Positions 37,530 to 47,137 of a DNA stretch of 64,000 nucleotides are shown piece after piece. The DNA comes from Candidatus Calescibacterium sp. (lineage in GTDB: Bacteria; Calescibacteriota; Calescibacteriia; Calescibacteriales; Calescibacteriaceae). Made by a program: the position numbers and the translations under genes. Within the stretch, counting starts at the first letter, position 1. Each line of letters begins with the position of its first letter. The notes beneath the pieces were generated by a model, which saw nothing but the letters and a program-made list of their open reading frames with translations, was not told where the DNA came from and ran no database searches. Where the stretch lies: positions 1-64,000 of the forward strand of contig JANXBU010000009.1 in assembly GCA_025060505.1 (NCBI GenBank). Direction: 5' to 3'.

Positions 37530-37696
37530 TTTAATCCATAAAAATTAACAATTGCTTCAATAGATAAGATATTTACAAACAATTCAGTAAAGATATCTAT
37601 CTGATAAGCGTTTCTGCAAGGATCTGAACCATCAACAATTAACAAACTGAAAATCCTCAATCCAAATGAATAATGGAAAATATGAAAAACTAAATA

Positions 37697-38797
37697 ATGG
37701 TGGATAGAAAAAACATTCGCAAAAACATAACCATAAAAGTTCGCGGAAAGATAATTGAAATAAATACTCAGAATCTGCTGAATAACATAAGAATAGTGAA
37801 AGAAAAAGTAAAAGGCGGAACGAAAATATTTTCTGTCATAAAATCTAATGCCTACGGGCACGGAATAAAAAATATAGTCCCTCTGATAGATGAGTTTGTT
37901 GATGGTTGGTGTGTGATAAGCTTGGAGGAAGCTCTACTTACAAGAAAACTTTCAAAAAAAGAAATAGTAATTCTGAAAGGAACTTCAGACAAAACTGAGA
38001 CAAAAGAAGCAGCTGAAAAAAAATTCACAATAGTTGCAAGAGATCTAATAGACCTCGAACAGAAAATGAAATCAAGAGTTCCGAACCTTTTGGTCAAATT
38101 TGATACTGGGATGGGAAGACTCGGGATACTCCCAGATGAGATTGATAAATTTGAAGATATAGTACAAAAATACAAAGGAAAAAGTAGGATCAAGGGCATT
38201 ATAACTCACTTTGCCTACTCTGATTTCGGAGATCCGAACTTCATAAAAAAACAAAATGAGATTTTTGATCATATATCCCAGAGAGTTGAGAAATTTCTCG
38301 GTAAGAGAATAATCAGAACAATTTCAAACTCAGCCGGAACACTTATAGGAGACGACTTCCATAAAGACATTGTGAGACCGGGAATATGTATTTACGGAAT
38401 TTCACCATTCGGAAAAGAAAAAGATTTTTCACTCAAACCAGCTATGTCTGTAAAATCAAGAGTTCTAACAATCAAAGAGATACCAAAAGGTTGGAGTGTT
38501 GGATATTCAAGAAAATTCATCGCAAACGAGAGAACAAAAATAGCTGTTATTGACATAGGATATTCAGACGGAATACCCCGGATATTGTGGGAACAAGGTT
38601 TTGTTTCAATAAACGGAAAAAGATTCAAAATAATCGGAGTTATTTCTATGGATATGTTGTGCTCTCTTTGTGACAATTCGGTAAAGCCTCAGGATGAAGT
38701 TCAAATAATCGGAGACGATATATCAATTTATGAAGTTGCGGAAAAAGCACAAACAATTCCATATGAGATTCTCTGCTCGGTTGGTCTGAAAACTTAA
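37697..38797 (+). CDS. alr: Alanine racemase
   Basis: A PLP enzyme that makes D-alanine for peptidoglycan. The 366 residues contain the PLP lysine in SVIKSNAYGHG (K49), the tyrosine base in SVGYSRKF near residue 270, and VISMDMLCSLC. N-terminal barrel and C-terminal beta domain are both present. The first 20 residues before INTQNLLNN are basic and slightly long, so a start a few codons later is possible. There is no SD site. Confidence 0.93.
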   Translation: MVDRKNIRKNITIKVRGKIIEINTQNLLNNIRIVKEKVKGGTKIFSVIKSNAYGHGIKNIVPLIDEFVDGWCVISLEEALLTRKLSKKEIVILKGTSDKTETKEAAEKKFTIVARDLIDLEQKMKSRVPNLLVKFDTGMGRLGILPDEIDKFEDIVQKYKGKSRIKGIITHFAYSDFGDPNFIKKQNEIFDHISQRVEKFLGKRIIRTISNSAGTLIGDDFHKDIVRPGICIYGISPFGKEKDFSLKPAMSVKSRVLTIKEIPKGWSVGYSRKFIANERTKIAVIDIGYSDGIPRILWEQGFVSINGKRFKIIGVISMDMLCSLCDNSVKPQDEVQIIGDDISIYEVAEKAQTIPYEILCSVGLKT

Positions 38798-38938
38798 TTT
38801 TTATCTCGTCATAGCAGTTTTTAAGATTAGATTTCAGATTCGGTATTTTCTAAGAATGTAATCCGTATTTGCAACAGGACAATATTTCAACTAGTATTTT
38901 TCACAGAGGATTGAATCACTGCCATGGCGTGATTCTTC

Positions 38939-39637
38939 TTATTTTCTTTCACCAAATATAGCTCTTCCAATTCTAACGAAACTTGCTCCTTCCTCAATGG
39001 CTACTTCAAAATCATCCGTCATACCCATAGAAAGTTCAGGCAAGTTATAGCCTTGTGAAATAAGTTTATCTCTTATTTTTCTCATACGAACAAAGTACTG
39101 CCTTGCTTTCTCTGGATCATCTGATGGCGGTGGAATTGTCATAAGACCAACAAGCTCAATACTCTTTGGAGAAATCTCAAAAAATCTTTTTATGAATTCA
39201 AAAATCTGCTCCTCGTATATTCCAGATTTTGTTTTTTCCTCTCCTATATTGATCTGAACAAAACACTTTATCTTCTTTCCGTTGTATCTTTTTTCAAACT
39301 CAATAATATGATTTTCGGAAGACAAAGAATGAACAAAGGAGAAGCTTTGATATATGTTTTTTATCTTATTGCTCTGTATCCTTCCTATAAAGTGCCATGT
39401 TATATCAAGATCTCCAAGTTCATTCATCTTTGGAAATGCTTCCTGAAAATAGTTTTCTCCAAAGTCTCTTATGCCTGCCTCGTATGCATACCTTATATAC
39501 TCCGGTGGAAATGTTTTGGAAACAGCAACGATTCTAACATCAGACGGTCTACGTCCAGCTCTCAGACAAGCTGATTTTACCCTTTCAAGAACACTCTGAA
39601 CATTTTGAATTATTCTTTGCCTCAGATCATTAGACAT
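38939..39637 (-). CDS. YggS-family PLP homeostasis protein
   Basis: A 232-residue single-domain PLP-binding barrel. VAVSKTFPPEYI carries the PLP lysine (K41), followed by GENYFQEAFPKM, ITWHFIGRIQSNKIK and the closing MGMTDDFEVAIEEGASFVRIGRAIFG. The family buffers free PLP and affects amino-acid metabolism but has no proven catalytic activity. The start at 39637 (MSNDLRQRI) matches the family; an upstream extension to 39670 is atypical. Aconitase is encoded 44 bases upstream on the same strand, so the two may share a transcript. Confidence 0.92.
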   Translation of the reverse strand: MSNDLRQRIIQNVQSVLERVKSACLRAGRRPSDVRIVAVSKTFPPEYIRYAYEAGIRDFGENYFQEAFPKMNELGDLDITWHFIGRIQSNKIKNIYQSFSFVHSLSSENHIIEFEKRYNGKKIKCFVQINIGEEKTKSGIYEEQIFEFIKRFFEISPKSIELVGLMTIPPPSDDPEKARQYFVRMRKIRDKLISQGYNLPELSMGMTDDFEVAIEEGASFVRIGRAIFGERK

Positions 39638-39680
39638 ATTGAACAACCAAAGAACAGATTCATTTATCAACTTTTGTAAA

Positions 39681-42323
39681 TTATTTAGCTTTGTTTTTTA
39701 GTATCTTGCGCAGGACATACGGAAGAATTCCACCGTGTCTTATATAATCCACCTCAACATAGGTATTTATCTTTGCAATAACCTGAAACTTTACAGATTC
39801 ACCGTTCGACCTTACCATCTCAACTTCTATTTCCTTCTGTGGAGCTAAATCCTTCAATGGTATGTTGAAGATCTCCGATCCATTTATTTGAAGTTCCTTG
39901 AGATTGGTAGATTTGAACTGCAAGGGAACTATTCCCATACCAACAAGATTACTTCTGTGAATTGTCTCAAAGCTTTCTGCTATAACTGCTTTTATTCCAA
40001 GCAAGGCAGGACCTTTGGCAGCCCAGTCTCTTGAGCTTCCGGAACCATACTCCTTTCCTGCAATAACCAAAAGGGGAACACCGTCTTTTTTGTACATCTC
40101 CGATGCTTCAAAAACAGAAACTACTTTTCCATCATAAACCGTGTAGCCTCCTTCAAGGTCCACCATAAGATTTTTAAGTCTTATGTTCGCAAATGTACCT
40201 CTGACCATAACCTCCCAGTTTCCTCTCCTTGCTCCGTAGTTATTGAAATCAACTGGTTTAACTCCTCTTTCAACGAGATACTTTCCAGCAGGTGAGTCTG
40301 CTTTTATATTTCCAGCCGGAGATATATGGTCTGTTGTAATGCTATCGCCAAGAATAAGAAGGAGCCTTGCACCTTTTATATCTTTTATTTCTTTCGGTTC
40401 ATCTATCTCAAAATTTTCAAAAAACGGTGGGGCTTTTATGTAAGTTGAGTTTTGATCCCAAGAATATGTATCCGATTTCGGAGCTTTCAATTTCTTCCAT
40501 TCTTCTGTTCCCTCAAAAACATTTGAATACTTTTTTTTGAAAAGTTCCGAAGAAATAATTGAAGTGAATCTTTCAACTTCTTCTTTCTGTGGCCATATGT
40601 CTTTTAGGTACACTGGATTACCGTTTGGATCGTACCCAATTGGCTCTTCAAGAAGGTTTATATCTATTCTTCCAGCAATCGCGAATGCGACAACAAGAGG
40701 TGGAGACATAAGGAAGTTAGCTCGAGCAGAAGGATGGATCCTCGCTTCAAAGTTTCTGTTCCCACTCAAAACCGAGACAGCTACAAGATTTTCTTTCTTT
40801 ATAGCTTGCTCAATTTTTTCGTTTATTGGTCCACTGTTTCCTATACAAACCGTACAGCCATATCCAGTTATGTGAAATCCAAGAGCTTTCAGATATGGCA
40901 TCAGCCCAGCTCTTTCGAGATACTCCGCAACTACCAGAGAACCTGGAGCATTTGAAGTTTTAACATATCCCGGAACCCTCAGTCCTCGTTCCACAGCCTT
41001 TTTCGCTAAGATACCAGCTCCTATCATAAGATGTGGATTTGATGTATTCGTGCAACTTGTTATAGCAGAAAGCACAACAGATCCATCTCTGAGCTTTATT
41101 CTTTCTGTCTCGTTCAGATCAACTTCTACCTCCTTTTTTTCCCTGCCCAAGTATGAAATAAACTTTGACTTCAGATCTCCGAGCGAGATTCTATCGTGAG
41201 GTCTCGATGGACCGGCAACAGATGGCTCAACTTTTTCAAGATCAATCTCAACAACATCATCGAATTCAATCTTGGATTCATCTTCATAAAAGAGCATGTT
41301 TCTTTTAAGATAAGCTTCAACAATTTTCAGATGTTTCTTTGATCTACCTGTAAGTTCGAGGTATTTCAAAGTTTCGCTATCCACAGGAAAGAATCCGCAT
41401 CTTGCACCGTATTCTGGAGACATATTAGATATTGTTGCTCTGTCTGGAACAGAAAGGTTCTTGAGTCCCGGCCCGAAGAATTCAACGAACTTATCAACAA
41501 CTTTCTTTTTTCTCAGAATCTCTGTTATGGTAAGAACTATGTCTGTAGCCGTGACTCCTTCTTTTGGTTTTCCAATCAACTTGACACCTACTGTTTCCGG
41601 AACAACAATGTAGTTCGGTTCTCCGAGCATAACAGCTTCAGCTTCTATTCCACCAACACCCCATCCTAAAACTCCTATTGCGTTTATCATTGTTGTATGT
41701 GAGTCTGTTCCGAGCAAAGTATCCGGAAAGAGTATTGGTTTCTTTCTCTTATTTGATTTTTCTACTCTCACAACATCTGCCAAAAATTCAAGATTTACCT
41801 GATGAATTATTCCGGCTCCTGGAGGTATAACTCTGATATTCTTGAAGTTCTCCTGCGCCCACTTTAAAAACTCGTATCTTTCTCTGTTTCTCTCAAATTC
41901 TTTTTTTGTGTTGAGCTCAAAAGCTAAATCCATTCCAAAAAAGTCAACCTGAACTGAGTGATCTATAACAAGGTCGCACCTTTTTATTGGGTTTATAATC
42001 TTCGGATCTTTTCCAAACTTCTTTGCAACATCTCTCATAACTGCTATATCTGTTATAAGAGGAACTCCAGTGAAATCCTGAAGAATTACTCTTTCTGGAA
42101 AAAACGGTATCTCGCTGCCCTTTTTTCTTTTAAGGAGAAGATCAATGTGCTCCTCTTTTACTATTTTTTCTCTTTCGTCTTTTTTATCATCTTCCAAATC
42201 CTTGTATCTCAAAAGATTTTCAAGAAGTATTCTTAGTGAGTATGGAAGTTTTTTCGTTTCCTCAAAACCCTTGATTGAATAGAAACCATAACTCCTTCCA
42301 TCAATAGATATATTTGAGAACAT
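39681..42323 (-). CDS. acnA: Aconitate hydratase
   Basis: The 880-residue enzyme interconverts citrate and isocitrate in the TCA cycle. It is of the AcnA/IRP type. Iron-sulfur cluster cysteines are in AITSCTNTSNP and GYGCTVCIG. DSHTTMINAIGVLGWGVGG and the C-terminal swivel domain with GKEYGSGSSRDWAAKG are intact, and length is normal. No other TCA gene is near. It lies just upstream of the YggS gene on the same strand. Confidence 0.95.
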   Translation of the reverse strand: MFSNISIDGRSYGFYSIKGFEETKKLPYSLRILLENLLRYKDLEDDKKDEREKIVKEEHIDLLLKRKKGSEIPFFPERVILQDFTGVPLITDIAVMRDVAKKFGKDPKIINPIKRCDLVIDHSVQVDFFGMDLAFELNTKKEFERNRERYEFLKWAQENFKNIRVIPPGAGIIHQVNLEFLADVVRVEKSNKRKKPILFPDTLLGTDSHTTMINAIGVLGWGVGGIEAEAVMLGEPNYIVVPETVGVKLIGKPKEGVTATDIVLTITEILRKKKVVDKFVEFFGPGLKNLSVPDRATISNMSPEYGARCGFFPVDSETLKYLELTGRSKKHLKIVEAYLKRNMLFYEDESKIEFDDVVEIDLEKVEPSVAGPSRPHDRISLGDLKSKFISYLGREKKEVEVDLNETERIKLRDGSVVLSAITSCTNTSNPHLMIGAGILAKKAVERGLRVPGYVKTSNAPGSLVVAEYLERAGLMPYLKALGFHITGYGCTVCIGNSGPINEKIEQAIKKENLVAVSVLSGNRNFEARIHPSARANFLMSPPLVVAFAIAGRIDINLLEEPIGYDPNGNPVYLKDIWPQKEEVERFTSIISSELFKKKYSNVFEGTEEWKKLKAPKSDTYSWDQNSTYIKAPPFFENFEIDEPKEIKDIKGARLLLILGDSITTDHISPAGNIKADSPAGKYLVERGVKPVDFNNYGARRGNWEVMVRGTFANIRLKNLMVDLEGGYTVYDGKVVSVFEASEMYKKDGVPLLVIAGKEYGSGSSRDWAAKGPALLGIKAVIAESFETIHRSNLVGMGIVPLQFKSTNLKELQINGSEIFNIPLKDLAPQKEIEVEMVRSNGESVKFQVIAKINTYVEVDYIRHGGILPYVLRKILKNKAK

Positions 42324-42463
42324 GATTTTTGATTAGTGAAAAGGAATTTTGCTTTGTTTTTTAATGAAATTTTATTTGTTTATTCTAATCAAACTGTATT
42401 TGCATGATTTTGAATAAAATTATGCTGATTTTAAATACAAGCACCTAAATTGAATATACCAAT

Positions 42464-43264
42464 TTATCTCTGAACTTTTTTAGCCATATACTCACCAATT
42501 GCGTTTATGCTCCATACGAGCAGGAAAATCAAGACAGAAGGTATTATGATAAATCTCGGATATATTGATATGGCTCTGAATCCCTCTTCCGCAAGCACTC
42601 CCAGAGATGATGTTGGAGGTTTGAGACCAAGACCTATAAAAGATAATCCAGATTCTGTTAGTATAGCTGTTGGAACCCTCAAAACAAGCATAACAATCAC
42701 GTAGTTTATTATATTTGGTATTATATGTTTGAAAAATATTCTGAGCGTTGAGTTTCCGACCAAAATAGCAGATGCGATAAATTCCTCGTTTTTGAGTTTG
42801 ACGACCTCTCCTCTTATTACTCTTGCAACAGAAAGCCAAGCTCCAAGAGAAATAGCAGCTATTATAGCAATCTCACCCTGCCCTATTACAAGAGATATAA
42901 GAACAATCAGAATTATGTCTGGAATAGAAATAAAAAAGTCAATAAACCGCATAATCAGAACATCCACTATGCCGCCAAACCAACCAGATATTATCCCTAT
43001 CACAGTTCCGAGTATTGTAGCTATCAGAGCAGCAGTTATCGCAACTCTTAGAGATATACCGAGACCATAAGATGTTCTTGCAAGAAGATCTCTTCCTATT
43101 TCATCTGTTCCAAATGGATGTTCAAGAGAAAATCCTTCAAGCGTCCTTTCTGGAAACTGCTCATAATAAGTATAAGGTAAAATCGGATATGAAAGAGCAA
43201 AAAGAAAAAGAGCTATAAGAATGAAAACAGCTATCCTAACATCTGTTGGCAATTGTTTCAACAT
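42464..43264 (-). CDS. Peptide/nickel-type ABC transporter permease (DppC/OppC family)
   Basis: The 266-residue inner-membrane permease has a first helix near residues 10-30, then FGTDEIGRDLLARTSYGLGISL and five further helices. The EAA loop is present around LSVARVIRGEVVKLKNEEFIASAILVG, and SGLSFIGLGLKPPTSSLG is the family hallmark. The partner permease (DppB/OppB), ATPases and binding protein are not in the window, so the transporter genes are scattered or this is a leftover. Substrate class is peptides or related compounds by family only. Confidence 0.88.
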   Translation of the reverse strand: MLKQLPTDVRIAVFILIALFLFALSYPILPYTYYEQFPERTLEGFSLEHPFGTDEIGRDLLARTSYGLGISLRVAITAALIATILGTVIGIISGWFGGIVDVLIMRFIDFFISIPDIILIVLISLVIGQGEIAIIAAISLGAWLSVARVIRGEVVKLKNEEFIASAILVGNSTLRIFFKHIIPNIINYVIVMLVLRVPTAILTESGLSFIGLGLKPPTSSLGVLAEEGFRAISIYPRFIIIPSVLIFLLVWSINAIGEYMAKKVQR

Positions 43265-43432
43265 TATAAGTAAAACAATGTAAAATAATTTAAAGATTTA
43301 TACGATTCACAATTTTCCTCTCAAATTTCATTTTCTTTTCAGGGAATTCTTTAATTCATATTTCAGGTCGGCGAATTTATGAAAAAGAACTTATTATGTA
43401 AAATATTGAAGAACTATAATTAAAATAATGAG

Positions 43433-44095
43433 ATGAGGTGGATAAAGAGAAAGGAAGAGATCAATAAAGAAAAAATCAGTAAGGTAAGGAAGAGGGGACA
43501 AAAAACAAGAGAGAAGATCATAAAAGTCGCTACGAAGCTTTTTGGCAAATACGGATTCGCCGGAACAAGTATGGACGAAATATCTGAAAAGGTTGGAATA
43601 AAAAAAGCTTCACTGTATCATCATTTTCCAAGCAAACAAGATATATATTTTGAACTCATAGATAAAGTTCTTACAGAAATCCTTGATATATTTCAAATAT
43701 CGTTCACATCAGATGACATAATAAAAGATTCCGAGATGTTCTTTGAGAAAATAATGGACTACATATCAAAAAATCAGGATTATATAAAAATACTCGTCAG
43801 AGAGCTTCTTGATGAGAACATACCAATAAGACAGCTTTCACAAGAATATGTTCCAAAACTTCTTAACTTCGGAGAAAAGATAATCGGTGAGGGAGTGAGA
43901 AAAGGAATTTTTCGCGAAGGTATTGATCCAATCCAACTTTCTGTGACTCTAACAGGTGCAGTTCTGATATATTTTTTATTTATACCTATCTTAGATCCAT
44001 TCATTCCAAATCCGCTGAGCAAAAAATCAATTGAGACAAGAGTAAAACACATGGTAGATATATTCTTAAACGGAATAATACTGAGAAACAAATGA
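43433..44095 (+). CDS. TetR-family transcriptional regulator
   Basis: A 220-residue repressor with a long basic N terminus, a helix-turn-helix (about 23-68) reading KLFGKYGFAGTSMDEISEKVGIKKASLYHHFPSKQDIYFEL, and a helical ligand-binding C-terminal part with a hydrophobic final region. A TATAAT box at 43415-43420 lies 12 bases before the ATG. An acyl-CoA dehydrogenase gene follows 69 bases later on the same strand, the usual context of TetR regulators of fatty-acid oxidation. An acyl-CoA or fatty-acid ligand is therefore a fair guess. Confidence 0.88.
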   Translation: MRWIKRKEEINKEKISKVRKRGQKTREKIIKVATKLFGKYGFAGTSMDEISEKVGIKKASLYHHFPSKQDIYFELIDKVLTEILDIFQISFTSDDIIKDSEMFFEKIMDYISKNQDYIKILVRELLDENIPIRQLSQEYVPKLLNFGEKIIGEGVRKGIFREGIDPIQLSVTLTGAVLIYFLFIPILDPFIPNPLSKKSIETRVKHMVDIFLNGIILRNK

Positions 44096-44164
44096 AAAAG
44101 AAAACCTGATACAAAAAATCTGTAATATTATATAAGCCTTATAGATGTAGAGAAAATATATGTT

Positions 44165-45436
44165 ATGAAACCAGATGGAATAAACTTCAATCCTCCACAG
44201 GAAGTAAGGCAGATAATCGACTCGATGTTCAAATTCATAGACAACGAAATAGTTCCGCTTGAGAAGGAAAACAAAAAGGTTCTGGAAGATGAAACCAAAA
44301 TGTACGATGAAAACTTATATCTGAAAAAAGAGGTTCAGGAACTAAGAAGTTATGTTAGGAAGAAATCAGCAGAAGCGGGATTTTATACTATATTTGTTCC
44401 TGAAAGTCTTGGTGGTAGCGGGTTCGGCCCTCTTTCTTCGGTATTTATAAACATAAAGCTTCACGCAAGGTATGGTCCCGGGCGCCCGCTTATAACTCCA
44501 GGAAGAGGTTTGCTTGTATCCCCACTTATGGCTGGCTTCGTAGATGGGCCATCTTCTGTAATCGCAGAAATGACAGATGAACTGAAAAAACAAGTTCTAC
44601 CCGGATTACTTAAAGGTGAAAAAACACAGTGCTTTGCTCTTTCTGAACCAGAAGCGGGCTCAGATGTATGGTCTATGAAAACACGAGCGGAAAGAAAAGG
44701 AAAAAACTGGGTTATAAATGGAATAAAGCAATGGATAACAAACGGTCCATACGCAGATTACGCGGTTGTTTTCGCAGTAACAGATACAGAACTTCTCAAA
44801 GCTAAAAAGGGCGGAATCACAGCTTTCTATGTAGAAAAAGAAAGAGGTTGGAAGGTTCAATCAATAATACCATACATGGGACACTTTGGATCCGATACAG
44901 CTATTTTATCATTTGACAATGTTGAGGTTCCAGAAAGCCACGTTATAGGTGAAGTCAATTTTGGATTTCTGAAAGCTATGGAAGGAATAGACATCGGACG
45001 CCTTGCAATAGGAGCAATATGCAGCGGACTTTCAGAATGGGCTCTGAACGAATCAATTGAATACTCAAAACAAAGAAAAGCTTTCGGGCAAACAATTTCT
45101 GAATATCAGGCGATTCAATTTATGCTTGCCGATTCATATCTGGATACCTACACATCACAAACTCTTTGCATACACTGTGGATGGCTCGCAGAAAACTCAG
45201 AAAAACCACCGATAAAAGAAATATCAGCAGCAAAAGGATACTGCGTAGAAGCCTGCCAACGTGTCTTTGATAGAGCCATACAAATATTCGGCGGAATGGG
45301 GCTCACCAACGAACTAAGACTACAAGACGGGTTCAGACTCGCGAGAACCTACAGAATACCAGATGGAACATCCGAAATCCAGAGAAGAACAATAGCAAGA
45401 AGACTCCTTAAAGGCGATACATCTGTTGTGTTCTGA
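44165..45436 (+). CDS. Acyl-CoA dehydrogenase
   Basis: A 423-residue FAD enzyme resembling the ACAD10/11-like and FadE12-like branch. QCFALSEPEAGSDVWSMKTRAER is the FAD-binding motif, followed by WVINGIKQWITNGPYADYAVV. IQIFGGMGLTNELRL and RIPDGTSEIQRRTIARRLL close the C-terminal domain. At the position where medium-chain enzymes have the catalytic Glu (EGTS) this protein has Asp (DGTS), as some related subfamilies do. It catalyses the first step of beta-oxidation or a related reaction. The upstream TetR gene probably controls it. Confidence 0.88.
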   Translation: MKPDGINFNPPQEVRQIIDSMFKFIDNEIVPLEKENKKVLEDETKMYDENLYLKKEVQELRSYVRKKSAEAGFYTIFVPESLGGSGFGPLSSVFINIKLHARYGPGRPLITPGRGLLVSPLMAGFVDGPSSVIAEMTDELKKQVLPGLLKGEKTQCFALSEPEAGSDVWSMKTRAERKGKNWVINGIKQWITNGPYADYAVVFAVTDTELLKAKKGGITAFYVEKERGWKVQSIIPYMGHFGSDTAILSFDNVEVPESHVIGEVNFGFLKAMEGIDIGRLAIGAICSGLSEWALNESIEYSKQRKAFGQTISEYQAIQFMLADSYLDTYTSQTLCIHCGWLAENSEKPPIKEISAAKGYCVEACQRVFDRAIQIFGGMGLTNELRLQDGFRLARTYRIPDGTSEIQRRTIARRLLKGDTSVVF

Positions 45437-45487
45437 GCTTCATATACTGCAAAAATAAATAATTAATAACCTATACAATCCCCCACA

Positions 45488-47030
45488 CTACAATTTCTCC
45501 CATTCAAAATTCACGACGTTTCTTTTTTGCACACTGAAATCTACTCCTATCAGGTATATCTCATTGAATTTTCCAGTGTATTTCTCCCAGTAACGTTTTG
45601 ACTTTATCTGCTCCAATGCCTTACTCTGAACATTATCTATCTCCAAAACTTTGAATTCAAATATATAGCACTTATCACCTAATTTAACCGTCAGATCTAT
45701 TCTTCCCTCGTTTGTTATATCCTCACCCACTACATCTAATCCAGTTGATTGAAACAGAGTATATACAACACTTGCGCAAAATGATTCATATTTGTTTAAA
45801 CCTATGTACCAAAAATACTTGATGCAAAAATACTCTTTATCAGCTCAACTATTTCATCAATGTTTCCATTCATAAACGCAAGTTGCAACTTCAGTGTTAG
45901 TCTGAAACTTTCTGATCTGTTCTGCACAACATAACCCAGTATGTAAGAGTTTAGAGAAATCTTTACTTCCTTGTTTGGATATGTCAGCACATAGATAATT
46001 CCCGTTGCAGCTTCCTTAACTTCCTTATTGTTAGGTATCCAGTTTGAAACAAAAGATTCTCTGGCTCTATAAAGTCTATATCAAAATAACCGAGTAAATT
46101 CTCGTTTGCAAAAAGACTCTCTAGATCCGGTATATGAAACCTCTTGTTAATCAAAAGCTTTACAAGAAAAGCAGGTGTTCCCGTCTCAAACCAGTATGGT
46201 CTGAATACCTTTTCTGATAAATACAATAGAACATCAAATGGATTATATACTGGCTCCCCTAACCAAGAATATCCATTATACCACGTCCTTATATCTTCCA
46301 AATTCAATCCTGCCAGCTCCGGTGCAAATACCTCCTCAAACTCCTTCTGTGTATACCCGCATATCGTCGCATACTCCCTATTCAGTGTTATGTCTTGCAG
46401 CTGATTTATCCCTGAAAACAACGATACCTTTGAAAACTTACTTACTCCAGTTATAAATACAAACCTCAAATACTCATCCGCACCCTTCAACACAGAATAA
46501 AAATTCTTCAACTTCTCTCTTATCCTCAATACTGTCTCACTCTCACCCTCTATCCTATCAAGTATCGGTTTGTCGTACTCATCTATCAAAACTACCACCT
46601 TACTCCTGTATTTCTCATATAGGCTCACTATCAGCTCCTTCAATCGGTAATTTATCAGTCTCTTTCTCAACTTCACTCCGTAGTTCTCCGCATTCTCCAA
46701 AAGTATCTCAGACATCACCTCCTCCAAGTTCTTCTCATCCTCAACTACACCATCTCCGAAATTTATCAGTATTACAGGATGAAATTCATCCCAGTTCCAG
46801 TTATTCTCCAAATATAATCCCTCAAAAAGTTTCTTCTTTCCTAAAAACGCCTGTCTCAGTGTATCCAGAAACAAAGATTTGCCAAATCTACGAGGTCTTG
46901 ATAGAAAGTAATATTTCCCCTCACTAGCGAGCTTTGACACAAAATATGTCTTATCTACGTAATAGTATCCATTAGTCCTCATTTCCTCAAAACTCTGTAT
47001 TCCTATTGGGAGTTTCTTACCGATTCTCAT
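45488..47030 (-). pseudogene. AAA-ATPase-like / PD-(D/E)XK nuclease protein, broken by two frameshifts
   Basis: Read from 47030 downwards, the first 340 residues are an AAA-ATPase-like domain (PF09820 type): SRPRRFGKSLFLDTLRQ is the P-loop and VVLIDEYDKPI the Walker B. The frame breaks near 46025 and again near 45820. Restoring one base at each site gives a continuous protein through GYLTIKEVKEAATGIIYV, ASKYFWYIGLNKYESF and the nuclease core EGRIDLTVKLGDKCYIFEFK (D...E-x-K). The restored length, about 515 residues, is normal for the family. These multicopy genes are common in Bacteroidetes, thermophiles and anaerobes and have no proven role. Both breaks look like one-base losses in short A-runs on the coding strand. 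Confidence 0.85.
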
Positions 47031-47137
47031 AACCTATAATCAAAATTTGAACCTCTGAAGCACGCAGAATTAATCTACAAGAAGTCATTATGTCTTCGTT
47101 CACCTGAAATTAAGAACTTTTCAGAAAATATGGAACC

